From JACVRW01 sp963827065 (lineage in GTDB: Bacteria; Actinomycetota; Thermoleophilia; Solirubrobacterales; Thermoleophilaceae): DNA of 64,000 nt. Positions within the stretch are counted from its first letter, which is position 1. Each line of letters starts with the position of its first letter. The translations under genes were made by a program, and so were the position numbers. Of the stretch, positions 51,870 through 59,123 are shown piece after piece. The notes below the pieces were generated by a model. That model made no database searches, was not told where the DNA came from, and saw only the letters and a program-made list of their open reading frames with translations. The stretch lies in assembly GCA_963827065.1 (NCBI GenBank), contig CAWGZM010000007.1, positions 337,743 through 401,742 of the forward strand, given 5' to 3'.

Positions 51870-52310
51870 TCAGCTAATCCGGAAGACCGGGTGGTCCGGT
51901 GCGATGCGCCGCAGCTCCTCGTCGCTCGAATCAGGCCCGACCCCGCCGAAGAACGCTCCGACCTCCCACTTCCAGCGTTCGAGGTAGGGCCGCAGGATCG
52001 CCGGCTTGTCGTCGTCCGGGACCTCCTCCGCGCTGAAGGGCTCGGCCCTGCGCCCGACGAGCAGGCGGCCCTCGCCGCGGGCGCGCAGGTTCCGAACCCA
52101 ATGCGTATGTCCCCGGGCAGCCACCAGGTAGCGACTGCCGTCGACCGTCAGCAGGTTGACCGGCGTGCGTCGCGGCTCACCGCTCTGCCGTCCGCGGACC
52201 TCGAGCACACGAGAGCCGGCGACGCTCACGCCGGCGCGCGTGAGAAGCGCGACGGCGCGATTGAAGACGTTCTTGGTGAACCACCCGGGACGCTGGTAGC
52301 GCTCAGCCAC
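51870..52310 (-). CDS. F420H2-dependent nitroreductase family protein (Ddn-like)
   Basis: A 146-residue split-barrel protein: LEVRGRQSGEPRRTPVNLL (about 37-55), a YLVAARG strand, HTHWVRNLRARGEG (about 67-80) and the conserved KWEVGAFF region. These match the deazaflavin-dependent nitroreductase family, which uses reduced F420 to reduce nitro compounds, quinones or enones. GTG at 52310, 12 nt after the TetR stop on the same strand, so it is in the TetR transcript and likely self-controlled by that repressor. The C-terminus ends in VFRIS. Confidence 0.88.
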   Translation of the reverse strand: MAERYQRPGWFTKNVFNRAVALLTRAGVSVAGSRVLEVRGRQSGEPRRTPVNLLTVDGSRYLVAARGHTHWVRNLRARGEGRLLVGRRAEPFSAEEVPDDDKPAILRPYLERWKWEVGAFFGGVGPDSSDEELRRIAPDHPVFRIS

Positions 52311-52322
52311 GGACCAAGGCTC

Positions 52323-52913
52323 TCACAGCGCCGCCGCCACGAGCCTCGTGCCGACGTCGACCGGCACGGCCTTCGGCACCTCCGGATTGTCGATCCACCA
52401 GAGCGCGAGCCCTGCGAGGCCGTTCGTGAGCGCCTCGGCGGTCGGCTCGATCTGCTCACCCGGGATCCTGCCGCCGGCGTGCTCCGTGATGAAAGCCGCG
52501 ATCACGTCGCGCGCCCGCGCGTTGACGCGCAGCCTCAGCGCCTGGATCTCCCCGTCGCCCGAACGGTCGCGGAAGAGCATGACCCAGTCGTGCTGGTTCT
52601 CGCGCACGTAGTCGAACCAGTGCTCGAGGATGGCCCGCACGAGCTGGTCCAGCGGCAGGCCCTCGAGATCGACCCTCTCGATGAAGCTCGGAAGGTCGGC
52701 CTCGTGCTTCTCGAGCAGCGCCATGTAGAGGGCCTTCTTCGAGTCGAAATGGCGGTACACGATCGGCTTGGTCACGTGCGCCGCGGCAGCAATGTCCTCG
52801 ATGCGGGCGCCCGCGTAGCCGTCCCTCGCGAACGCGCGCCCCGCCGCGCGAACTATCAGGGCGCGACGCTCGTCCGCCGCAATCCGCCTGGGCTCAGACT
52901 GTTTCGTGGCCAT
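52323..52913 (-). CDS. TetR-family transcriptional repressor
   Basis: A 196-residue TetR regulator. The helix-turn-helix is at about 16-62 (LIVRAAGRAFARDGYAGARI, EDIAAAAHVTKPIVYRHFDS). An all-helical ligand domain with several aromatic residues follows. It heads the minus-strand pair with the F420 nitroreductase and is divergent from the cupin gene. Two inverted repeats with the same half-site GTTAC/GTAAC lie in the 95-nt intergenic space, so it very probably represses both directions and itself. The inducer is unknown. Confidence 0.92.
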   Translation of the reverse strand: MATKQSEPRRIAADERRALIVRAAGRAFARDGYAGARIEDIAAAAHVTKPIVYRHFDSKKALYMALLEKHEADLPSFIERVDLEGLPLDQLVRAILEHWFDYVRENQHDWVMLFRDRSGDGEIQALRLRVNARARDVIAAFITEHAGGRIPGEQIEPTAEALTNGLAGLALWWIDNPEVPKAVPVDVGTRLVAAAL

Positions 52914-52938
52914 CCGTGACAGAGATCACACAACGAGG

Positions 52939-52954
52939 GTTACCGGAGAGTAAC
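52939..52954. promoter_or_regulatory. TetR operator candidate 1 (GTTAC-N6-GTAAC)
   Basis: A perfect inverted repeat, GTTAC at 52939-52943 and GTAAC at 52950-52954, lies 26 nt from the tetR start. It has the same half-site and 6-nt spacer as the second repeat 27 bp away (centre to centre). Confidence 0.75.
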
Positions 52955-52964
52955 TTCCGCGCTA

Positions 52965-52982
52965 TGTTACTGACCGGTAACA
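52965..52982. promoter_or_regulatory. TetR operator candidate 2 (TGTTAC-N6-GTAACA)
   Basis: A perfect 6-bp inverted repeat, TGTTAC at 52965-52970 and GTAACA at 52977-52982, with spacer TGACCG. It lies 27 nt before the cupin start, inside a plausible promoter. It shares the GTTAC-N6-GTAAC core with operator candidate 1, about 2.5 helical turns away. Confidence 0.75.
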
Positions 52983-53008
52983 CACTGGCCGCGATCGAAA
53001 GGAGACTC

Positions 53009-53497
53009 ATGCCCGCCCCCGTACATGACCCCGTCCATCGCGCCACCTACACGTTCGAGCCCGACGGCGAGAACCTGTGGGTCGAGACGCGGCTCGAGCC
53101 CGGCGGTGCGCTGCCCCCGCACCTCCATCCCCACCAGGAGGAGCACTGGTCCGTGCTGGAGGGAGCGGTGCGCTTCCAGCTCGGCTCGGACAAGCGCGTG
53201 ATCGGGCCAGCGGACGGCACGATCCTGGTGGCGCCCCACACCAAGCACGGCATCGAGAGCACCGGCGCGGAGGCCCACCTGCGCTGCCACGTCGTACCGG
53301 CGCTGGACCTGCAGGAGTTCCTCACCGACAGCGCCGCGGCGGCCCGCGAGGGCCTCTTCATGCGCGGCGGCATCCCGCGCAGCCTGCGCGGCGCGCGCTG
53401 GGCCGCGAGCTTCCTGAAGAAACACCGCGACAACGTCGTGATGACGTTCCCGCCGCGCTTCGTGCAGTCGGCGATGATCGCTCTGCTCGGCCGCTAG
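53009..53497 (+). CDS. Cupin-domain protein
   Basis: A 162-residue protein with a single cupin barrel (about 15-100). Metal-ligand motif 1 is ALPPHLHPHQEEHWSVLEG (His, His, Glu), and motif 2 is TKHGIESTG (His). Its helical C-terminus (FLKKHRDNVVM) is typical of a cupin group often paired with TetR regulators. The substrate is unknown. ATG 53009 has a strong ribosome site (GAAAGGAG 6 nt before). An upstream in-frame ATG at 52916 would run through the operator region and is rejected. Control by the divergent TetR is likely. Confidence 0.82.
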   Translation: MPAPVHDPVHRATYTFEPDGENLWVETRLEPGGALPPHLHPHQEEHWSVLEGAVRFQLGSDKRVIGPADGTILVAPHTKHGIESTGAEAHLRCHVVPALDLQEFLTDSAAAAREGLFMRGGIPRSLRGARWAASFLKKHRDNVVMTFPPRFVQSAMIALLGR

Positions 53498-53509
53498 CGC
53501 GGGGTGAGC

Positions 53510-53532
53510 GGGCCCGCGCTGAGCGCGGGCCC
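53510..53532. terminator. Bidirectional hairpin terminator between convergent genes
   Basis: GGGCCCGCGC (53510-53519) pairs perfectly with GCGCGGGCCC (53523-53532), with a TGA loop. It lies 12 nt after the cupin stop and 26 nt after the stop of the convergent small secreted-protein gene. It can serve both strands. Confidence 0.72.
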
Positions 53533-53558
53533 ATTCACATCTCGGTTGTGGATGTCGC

Positions 53559-53816
53559 CTAGGGTGCCCCGGTGCCGCCGCGGATCGGGCCGCCCTCGTC
53601 GCCACCCTGGTTCTGCCCGGTGCTGCCGTTCGAGCTGGTCGACGAGTTGCCCGGATCGCAACCCTCGCTGCCGTTGCCACGGCCGGCGTTGCAGTGCTTC
53701 TTCACGGGCTTGGGCGGCGGGCAATAGTCTCCCGCGGCTGCGATTCCAGGGGCGGCGACTGCGAGCGCCAAAATCGACGCGGCCGACGCGGCCGAGATCC
53801 TGCGAGTGAGCTTCAT
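53559..53816 (-). CDS. Small secreted Gly/Ser/Asn-rich protein with CNAGRGNGSEG motif
   Basis: An 85-residue protein. The signal peptide (1-28, ending PGIAAAG) is followed by CPPPKPVKKHCNAG, then NGSEGCDPGNSS and a low-complexity GQNQGGDEGG tail. The three cysteines probably form disulfide links outside the cell. The CNAGRGNGSEG...CDPGNS pattern recurs in secreted proteins of related actinobacteria as I recall, but no function is known. The ribosome site (GAAGGAG) fixes ATG 53816, so the longer in-frame start at 53909 is rejected. Confidence 0.7.
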   Translation of the reverse strand: MKLTRRISAASAASILALAVAAPGIAAAGDYCPPPKPVKKHCNAGRGNGSEGCDPGNSSTSSNGSTGQNQGGDEGGPIRGGTGAP

Positions 53817-53981
53817 GTCACTCCTTCGGTACGCGGGGCCGGGGAGAAACCCCATGGTTGTGAGTACACGAAGCAAACGGATGAAGCAGACCGATTTTTC
53901 CGCACGCAACCAGACGCAATCCCGCTTTGTCTAGGTGGGCCGGAATGGTCCAAGTTGGCTTAACGGTGCGGGCTGGGACGG

Positions 53982-54320
53982 TCATGCTCCCGTCCCAGCT
54001 TCCGAAACCGGGCGGAGATCCCGGACGTTGCTACCGAAAGCGGCCGCGACCTTCGCTCGAGCATCGCGCTCCGTCACGTGGATGTAGCGGTCCATGGCCA
54101 GCTTGCCGCCGTCCTTGTGGCCCATCATCGCCGCGATCTCGTATGGCCGGAGGCCCATCCGGGCGAGCAGCGTCCCGTAGTAGTGGCGCAGGCAGTGAGG
54201 GGTGAATTCGGGGTGGCGGGCTGCTCGGGCGACGGCCGGGAAGTAGTGGCCCATCACGGTCCCCGGATGGCGGGGGTGGAGCGAAGCCCGCTGAAGAGGG
54301 CAAGGAGAAGGCTGCGGCAC
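53982..54320 (-). pseudogene. C-terminal fragment of a tyrosine recombinase (integrase)
   Basis: The reading frame encodes the last ~95 residues of a phage-type integrase. FTPHCLRHYYGTLLARMG carries the H-x-x-R motif, IAAMMGHKDGG carries the GH motif, and MDRYIHV carries the nucleophile Tyr. The N-terminal core-binding domain and the first active-site Arg are missing. Similarity starts near 54270; upstream codons (MPQPSPC...) are unrelated and fuse into a plus-strand gene remnant. It lies about 740 nt from the tRNA-Met gene on the same strand, so it is the scar of an integrated element. Confidence 0.78.
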
Positions 54321-54530
54321 GCCTCGAGGTGCATCCCATCCCGCGGAGCGGCACCGAGTTCTTCGACTCGGGGAAGTTCACCGTCGTCGTCGCCGTCACA
54401 GCACGTGACACGGATGCCGCGTTCTACTCGATCGATGTCAACTTCGATGTGCTGTGGTGGGGCGCCGAGAAGATTCGCGACCACCTAGAGTCGCCAAGCC
54501 GTTCCTTACTCGACAGAGAGCGATCTCGTA
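54272..54530 (+). pseudogene. Orphan coding fragment of unknown origin
   Basis: The plus-strand frame through GTG 54329 reads as credible protein (GTEFFDSGKFTVVVAVTARD, then FYSIDVNFDVLWWGAEKIRD) for about 70 codons. It has no good start, no ribosome site and an abrupt, low-quality end. It begins where integrase similarity ends, which suggests a junction between two old insertions. I do not recognise the family. Phage-derived tail or head protein is only a guess. Confidence 0.3.
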
Positions 54531-54587
54531 GGCGTGTCGAGGTCACGCGCTGCTCAGCCAGCTCGAGCGCGAGATACTGGGCGGGCG

Positions 54588-55001
54588 ATGTCGCAGGAGA
54601 ACGTGGAGCTGGTACGCCAGGGGTACGCTCGATGGCGAGCCGGCGACTATGACGCCTTGCTCGAGTTCTTGATCAGCAGTTCCGCCCCCGATATCGAGCT
54701 GTATTCGCGGTTCGGTGGTTTCAGCGGTGAGCCCTACCGAGGGCACGATGGCGTGCGAGCCTGGATCGCCGACATTCAGGAGAACTTCGAACGTTTCGAC
54801 CCGTGGCTCGACGAGGCACGCGCAGTGGGAGACGATCGGGTTGTTGCCAGCGGCGGAATCAGATTCCGGGCGAGGGAGAGCGGCGTCGATATGGCTGAGC
54901 GAATGGGCTGGGTCTACGAGTTCCGCAACGGACTGGTGCGCCGCATGATGTTCTACGGGTCGCGGAGCGAGGCCCTCGAAGCCGTACGGCTGTCGGAGTA
55001 G
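54588..55001 (+). CDS. SnoaL/NTF2-like domain protein
   Basis: A 137-residue protein with the nuclear-transport-factor-2 cone fold pattern. It opens with MSQENVELVRQGYARWRAGD, then DIELYSRFGG, YRGHDGVRAWI, a DRVVASGGIRFRAR strand and GWVYEFRNGLVRRMMFY. The family covers small enzymes and ligand-binding proteins, so the role is open. ATG 54588 is preferred over 54534 because it begins the conserved helix. It lies between the integrase fragment and the tRNA, probably as cargo or a native gene of the scarred locus. Confidence 0.75.
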   Translation: MSQENVELVRQGYARWRAGDYDALLEFLISSSAPDIELYSRFGGFSGEPYRGHDGVRAWIADIQENFERFDPWLDEARAVGDDRVVASGGIRFRARESGVDMAERMGWVYEFRNGLVRRMMFYGSRSEALEAVRLSE

Positions 55002-55060
55002 TCGCCGAAGCCGTCCTCTCTTCAGCCCTCGATGAGGCCGAGTCCCGAGCCGGAGGGGAA

Positions 55061-55133
55061 TGGGCCGGGCAGGGATCGAACCTGCGACCGATGGATTATG
55101 AGTCCACTGCTCTGACCGCTGAGCTACCGGCCC
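55061..55133 (-). tRNA. tRNA-Met (anticodon CAT; could be tRNA-Ile2)
   Basis: A full cloverleaf is read on the minus strand. The acceptor GGGCCGG/CCGGCCC is perfect. The D arm is GCTC...GAGC, the anticodon stem GTGGA/TCCAT (written 5' to 3') encloses loop CTCATAA with anticodon CAT, and the T arm GCAGG-TTCGATC-CCTGC is canonical. It is 73 nt with the discriminator A. No CCA is encoded. CAT tRNAs may be initiator, elongator or lysidine-modified Ile. The initiator is disfavoured because the first base pair is a normal G-C. It is flanked by decayed integrases. Confidence 0.93.
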
Positions 55134-55514
55134 TTAGAGCGGGATTGCGCCTTGTCGGCTTAACGTCGATGGTCGACGGATGGTCGACGAGGATCCCGTT
55201 CGCCGTCATCCTAGGGCCTCGGTAAGGGCGATCCTCTCCCCCCACCTGGTCGACCTCTCGCCGCGCGCTCGCGACCTCCCCGGTTACCGGCGGGATCGAC
55301 GCATCCTCGCGTATCCGCAGGTACGCGTACGAGTGGCGCGGACCGTAGGGCGGCTCGCTCACCTGCAGCTGCTCTCCCGCTGGCTTCCAGATGCGCGTCG
55401 ACCAGTTCGCAGGCGTCCCGAGACGGCGGGATCATCGGCATCGCCGTGGTTCTGGCGCCGCTCCCTGCGCGGGGGCCCTGCAGAGCCAGGGGACTGCGGC
55501 GACCGCTCTGGCGA
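55134..55514. other. Gene-poor segment between tRNA and transporter gene
   Basis: Apart from the integrase remnant, no credible gene is seen on either strand. Frames here are short, or Arg/Pro-rich shadows. A direct repeat GTCGAC-GG-ATGGTCGACGA at about 55168-55189 (two copies of GGTCGAC) is weak. The segment is likely degraded mobile DNA. Confidence 0.4.
55279..55431 (-). pseudogene. Second tyrosine recombinase fragment, next to the tRNA
   Basis: The minus-strand frame directly upstream of the tRNA gene reads ANWSTRIWKPAGEQLQV then PYGPRHSYAYLRIREDASIP. This matches the W+WKPAL...PYDLRHSFASLLI region of integrases, with LRH changed to PRH. It begins after a stop codon at 55432-55434 and loses similarity by about 55279, before the GH and Tyr motifs. 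It is too decayed to act. It is distinct from the fragment at 53982-54320, since both cover the same domain region. Confidence 0.55.
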
Positions 55515-56483
55515 TCAGCGTCGTGGTGCCGCTGGCGTGCGTGTCGGGGTTCCGCTCAGGCGGGACTCGCGGTGGGGCTCTGGGGCCTCCGCGGCTGACT
55601 CCTCGAGCGCCTCGCCGGCGCGTACGGGCGCTGGGATCAGCGCTGCGCCTACGAGGATCAGCGCGAAGGCTCCGATGCGCACGCCTACGACCAGCGGGTC
55701 GTCGCCGAGCCGGTCTCCGAAGACCGCCAGCCCGGCGAGGATCGTGGACAGGTTTGCCGCGACCGAGGTGACGGCGATCACGGCGACGCCGTCGCCGATC
55801 TGGAGGCTGCGAGCGGAGGCGTAGAACGAGAAGACCGCCGCTGTCACGATGACGACGCTCCAGGGGCTGAGGAGGCCGACCGGGCCGCTGTCGAGGTCCC
55901 CCGAGAGCGCCTTGATCGCGACGTCTGAGATTCCGAACCCGAGGCCGGCGGCAATCCCGAGCAGCACGCCGCGCTGCGCAGGGATGCGCTCGATCAGGTG
56001 GGAGACGATCAGCAGCAGGCCGACGCAGACAGCGATGCCCTCGAAGACGATCATTCCCGCGAGGGAGTAGCCGGAGCTCGCTCCTCCTCCTCCGCCCCCG
56101 CCGGTCAGCGTCAGCAGGCTGAGCGAGACGGCCACCAGGCCGATGCCGATCCACTGGCGGCGGCCCAGCTCGAAGCCGAAGAAGCGCTCGGCGAGCACCG
56201 CCAGGAAGACGAGCCCGCCCGCGAGCACCGCCTGCCCGATCGAGATAGGGGCGAGCGTGAGCGCGGCCACGTGCAAGGCGAATGCCACCGCCGCCACGCC
56301 CCAGCCGATGCTCCACCAGCGGGAGCGAAAGAGATCGGCCGCGCTGCGCAGCGGATGGCGCATGTCGACGTCGGGAGCCTCGACCGCCCCGCGGTGCTTG
56401 AACAGGAAGGCAAGATTCGTGCCGAGCGCGGAGAGCAGCGCACAGATAAGCCCCACGCCGACTGCCAGGGAGACGTTGCTCAT
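55515..56483 (-). CDS. DMT/NIPA-like membrane transporter
   Basis: A 322-residue protein with about nine hydrophobic segments. Examples are VGVGLICALLSALGTNLAFL (8-27), SIGWGVAAVAFALHVAALTL (58-77), a GQAVLAGGLVFLAVLAERFF segment, a Gly-run-containing loop (GGGGGGG at about 128-134), and WSVVIVTAAVFSFY. The pattern resembles the drug/metabolite transporter superfamily, including the NIPA/EamA-like magnesium or small-molecule carriers. The substrate is unknown. ATG at 56483. It is convergent with nothing; the helical protein gene begins 63 nt upstream on the same strand. Confidence 0.72.
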   Translation of the reverse strand: MSNVSLAVGVGLICALLSALGTNLAFLFKHRGAVEAPDVDMRHPLRSAADLFRSRWWSIGWGVAAVAFALHVAALTLAPISIGQAVLAGGLVFLAVLAERFFGFELGRRQWIGIGLVAVSLSLLTLTGGGGGGGASSGYSLAGMIVFEGIAVCVGLLLIVSHLIERIPAQRGVLLGIAAGLGFGISDVAIKALSGDLDSGPVGLLSPWSVVIVTAAVFSFYASARSLQIGDGVAVIAVTSVAANLSTILAGLAVFGDRLGDDPLVVGVRIGAFALILVGAALIPAPVRAGEALEESAAEAPEPHRESRLSGTPTRTPAAPRR

Positions 56484-56546
56484 CGTGGACCCGTCTTCCG
56501 AGCCGTCATCGCGGCGGGCGTGCTGGCGGCGGCTGTGGGTATGCCG

Positions 56547-57053
56547 CTACCCGCGTGGATCGGGGGCGCTCTTCTCTCGGTCCGCATAGCCTTCACGGAG
56601 GAGCGCGGCTTTCTCTTCATGCGCGCGTTCTTCTCCGGCACTCGCCTGCGAGCCCGGAAGCACGCGCGCGGCTTCATCGAGCACCGATTGGCGATGCTGG
56701 AACTTGCGTTCGTAGTCGCGCACGGCCTTGACCGTTTCCGCGTCGGCGCCGGCGAGCGCGCCGGCGATCTGCTCGGTCGTGAGCGCGTCGTAACCCGGTA
56801 GCGGTTCGCTGCCGCGCATGTAGCGCAGCTTGTCGAGCACGACGGGCCGGGCCGCGTGAGCGCGCTCATAGGTCTCGACCGTCGCCAGCTCCACCTGCGA
56901 GAGCTGGGAGAGCTGATAGGCGATCTGCTTGTCCTTGAGCTGGTCGTAGCCGGGGATGGGGAGCTGGTGCTCGTCTGATGAGCCCGTAGCTCCATCGCTG
57001 CCACGCCCGGCACCTCGAGAGCGGCGATGACGTAAGGCGTCCAGCATCTTCAT
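56547..57053 (-). CDS. Helical protein with duplicated GYDxL / VExYE unit
   Basis: A 168-residue soluble protein with two repeats. LPIPGYDQLKDKQIAYQL with VELATVETYERAHAARPVVL is followed by PLPGYDALTTEQIAGAL with ETVKAVRDYERKFQHRQSVL. Each repeat ends in a charged helix. A charged Lys/Glu-rich C-terminus follows. I do not recognise a functional assignment; similar repeats occur in small stress-linked actinobacterial proteins. ATG 57053 is preferred since GGAG lies 9 nt upstream, and it starts 1 nt after the desaturase stop (TGAAATG). An in-frame start at 57080 would overlap. Confidence 0.6.
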   Translation of the reverse strand: MKMLDALRHRRSRGAGRGSDGATGSSDEHQLPIPGYDQLKDKQIAYQLSQLSQVELATVETYERAHAARPVVLDKLRYMRGSEPLPGYDALTTEQIAGALAGADAETVKAVRDYERKFQHRQSVLDEAARVLPGSQASAGEERAHEEKAALLREGYADREKSAPDPRG

Positions 57054-57054
57054 T

Positions 57055-58029
57055 TCAGTGGTCTCCATTTCCAGAGGCACGTCTGGCCTGCTGGCGCTCG
57101 GGGCTCACGCGCACCACCTTCCACGCCAACCCCACAGACTCGAGCAGCCTGATGAACAGGCCGCCGAGGTCGAGCTCCCGGCGGCGCAGGCCGTGGAACG
57201 CGGAGGTGGGGAACGCGTGGTGGTTGTTGTGCCATGACTCCCCGAAGGTCGCAAGCGACAGCCAGGCCACGTTCCTCGACTGGTCCTCGGTCGAGAAGCG
57301 GCGGCGGCCGAAGAAGTGGCAGATCGAGTTGATGCTGAACGTGGCGTGGTGCAGGAAGAAGATCCGCACCAGGCCGCCCCAGACGAGTGTCAGGAATGCG
57401 CCCGTGAGCGTTCCCTTGACCATCAGGCCGACCAGGAAGGGGATCATCAGGCTGGCGACGATCAGCGGCTTCTCGGCCGCCTCTATCCGCCGCATGGTGC
57501 GGTCCTTGAGCAGGTCGGGCGCGTAGCGGCGGCGGTCGGCCTGGCCGACGGAGTTGAACAGCCACCCGACGTGGGCGTGCCAAAGGCCCCTGATCCCACC
57601 GAGCACGCCGGCCTCAGAGTCGTGCGGGGTATGTGGGTCGCCGTCCTCGTCGGCGAAGTCGTGATGCTTGCGGTGATCGGCCACCCACTTGATCACCGAG
57701 CCTTCCACCGCCAGCGTGCCGAGCACCGCCAGCGAGTAGCGAACGGCGGGATAGGTCTGAAACGAGCGGTGAGTCAGCAGGCGGTGGAAGCCCACCGTGA
57801 TCCCCAGGCAGGTCGCGACGTAGCCCACCACGAGAACGGTCAGGTCGATCCACTGGATCGGGCCACCCCAGAACACGACCACCGCAAACCCGAACGCCGC
57901 AAACGGCAGCACGATCGCGACGAAGTTGGTGATTTGCTGCGCCGTCGGACCCTTGCGCGGAGACGAGCGAACGCCGGTTGGCATAGGTTCGGCAACTGCT
58001 TCACCCGTCGCGAAGCGCCGGACGCTCAC
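57055..58029 (-). CDS. Acyl-CoA/fatty-acid delta-9-type desaturase
   Basis: A 324-residue membrane di-iron desaturase. The three His boxes are HRLLTH (82-87), HRKHH (119-123) and HNNHH (about 255-259), with hydrophobic pairs between them (about 32-75 and 175-205). The family introduces a cis double bond into saturated acyl chains, raising membrane fluidity. GTG 58029 overlaps the transaldolase stop (GTGA). ATG 57984 is an alternative. The helical protein follows 1 nt after the stop. The upstream open frame overlapping transaldolase is not coding. Confidence 0.92.
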   Translation of the reverse strand: MSVRRFATGEAVAEPMPTGVRSSPRKGPTAQQITNFVAIVLPFAAFGFAVVVFWGGPIQWIDLTVLVVGYVATCLGITVGFHRLLTHRSFQTYPAVRYSLAVLGTLAVEGSVIKWVADHRKHHDFADEDGDPHTPHDSEAGVLGGIRGLWHAHVGWLFNSVGQADRRRYAPDLLKDRTMRRIEAAEKPLIVASLMIPFLVGLMVKGTLTGAFLTLVWGGLVRIFFLHHATFSINSICHFFGRRRFSTEDQSRNVAWLSLATFGESWHNNHHAFPTSAFHGLRRRELDLGGLFIRLLESVGLAWKVVRVSPERQQARRASGNGDH

Positions 58030-59123
58030 GGCGTCGCGCTCAGCGCGCCGAGCTTGGATTCGATGCAGCTCAGCAGCCGGTCGTAGGACTCGCAGAAGGC
58101 CTGTACGCCTTCGTGCTCGAGCTCGCGAGTGATCGTCGTCAGGTCCACGCCTTCGACGCCGGCGACCAAGAGGACGCCTTCTGGGGCGGCGACGTCGGAG
58201 CTGAGCGCGTGCCCGACGTCGCCGTGGTCTGCGAAAGCGCGCAGGGTCGTTTCGGGCATCGTGTTGATCACGCCGGGGGCGATCAGCTGCTCCACGTAGA
58301 GGACGTCCGAGAAGCCCGGATCCTTGGTCCCGGTGCTGGCCCACAGCGGCCGCTGCGCAGTCGCGCCGGCATCTCGCAGCACCCCCCAACGCTCTCCGCC
58401 AAACCGCGCCCGGTAGCGCCCGTAAGCCAGATGGGCGTTGGCGATCGCCACCCGGCCGCGCAGCGGCGAGTGCGGCCCGAGCGCGGCGTCGGCCTTGGCA
58501 TCGACGCGAGAGACAAAGAACGAGGCCACCGAGGAGATCCCAGTCACCGGCTCGCGGGCGGCGACCCGTCGCTCGAGGCCGCGCAGGTAGGCCTCGATCA
58601 CCTCCTCGTAGCGTTCTACGGCGAAGAGCAGCGTGACGTTGACGTTGACCCCTGCGGCGGTCAGCTCCTCGATGGCGGCCACACCGGCCTGTGTCGCCGG
58701 CACCTTGATCAAAACGTTCGGCAGATCGAGACGCCGCCAGAGGTCGAGCGCCTGCTCGACCGTCGCCTCGGCATCGTCCGCTACATCAGGCGTGCACTCG
58801 AAGGAGATGAAGCCATCGCCACCGCCGGTGCGCTCGTAGACCGGCTGCAGGATCGCGGCCGCGCCCCGGACGTCGTCGAGCGCGATCGCGAAGAACAGCT
58901 CCTTCGTATCGCTGACACCAGCTGAGTCCAGCTCGCGCAGCTGCTCGTCATAGCGATCCGAACCGGTGATCGCCTTTGCGAAGATCGTCGGATTAGACGT
59001 GGCGCCGCTGACGGCGTACTCGTCGACCAGCGTGGCGAATTCGCCGCTCTCGAGCAGCTCGCGCGAGAGCGTGTCAAGCCAAATCGAAACCCCCGCCTCG
59101 TGGAGCCGCTGGAGCCGGTTCAT
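58026..59123 (-). CDS. tal: Transaldolase
   Basis: A 365-residue TalB/TalA-class barrel. The family motif SGATSNPTIFAKAI is at about 39-52, the Schiff-base lysine lies in NVLIKVPATQAG (about 136-147), and VNVTLLF and FFVSRVDAK follow. It moves a dihydroxyacetone unit between sugar phosphates in the pentose phosphate pathway. ATG 59123 overlaps the STAS gene stop (ATGA). Its own stop overlaps the desaturase start. The length fits the actinobacterial Tal. Metabolic genes downstream of a STAS regulator are unusual. Confidence 0.95.
   Translation of the reverse strand: MNRLQRLHEAGVSIWLDTLSRELLESGEFATLVDEYAVSGATSNPTIFAKAITGSDRYDEQLRELDSAGVSDTKELFFAIALDDVRGAAAILQPVYERTGGGDGFISFECTPDVADDAEATVEQALDLWRRLDLPNVLIKVPATQAGVAAIEELTAAGVNVNVTLLFAVERYEEVIEAYLRGLERRVAAREPVTGISSVASFFVSRVDAKADAALGPHSPLRGRVAIANAHLAYGRYRARFGGERWGVLRDAGATAQRPLWASTGTKDPGFSDVLYVEQLIAPGVINTMPETTLRAFADHGDVGHALSSDVAAPEGVLLVAGVEGVDLTTITRELEHEGVQAFCESYDRLLSCIESKLGALSATP

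Noticed and set aside
52916..53008. Extended cupin N-terminus from ATG 52916
   Set aside because: It would run through both TetR operators, and the strong ribosome site supports ATG 53009.
53937..53944. TGGGCCGG as an att repeat of the tRNA 3' end
   Set aside because: Only 8 bp match the tRNA end at 55061-55068, too short in GC-rich DNA to claim an attachment site.
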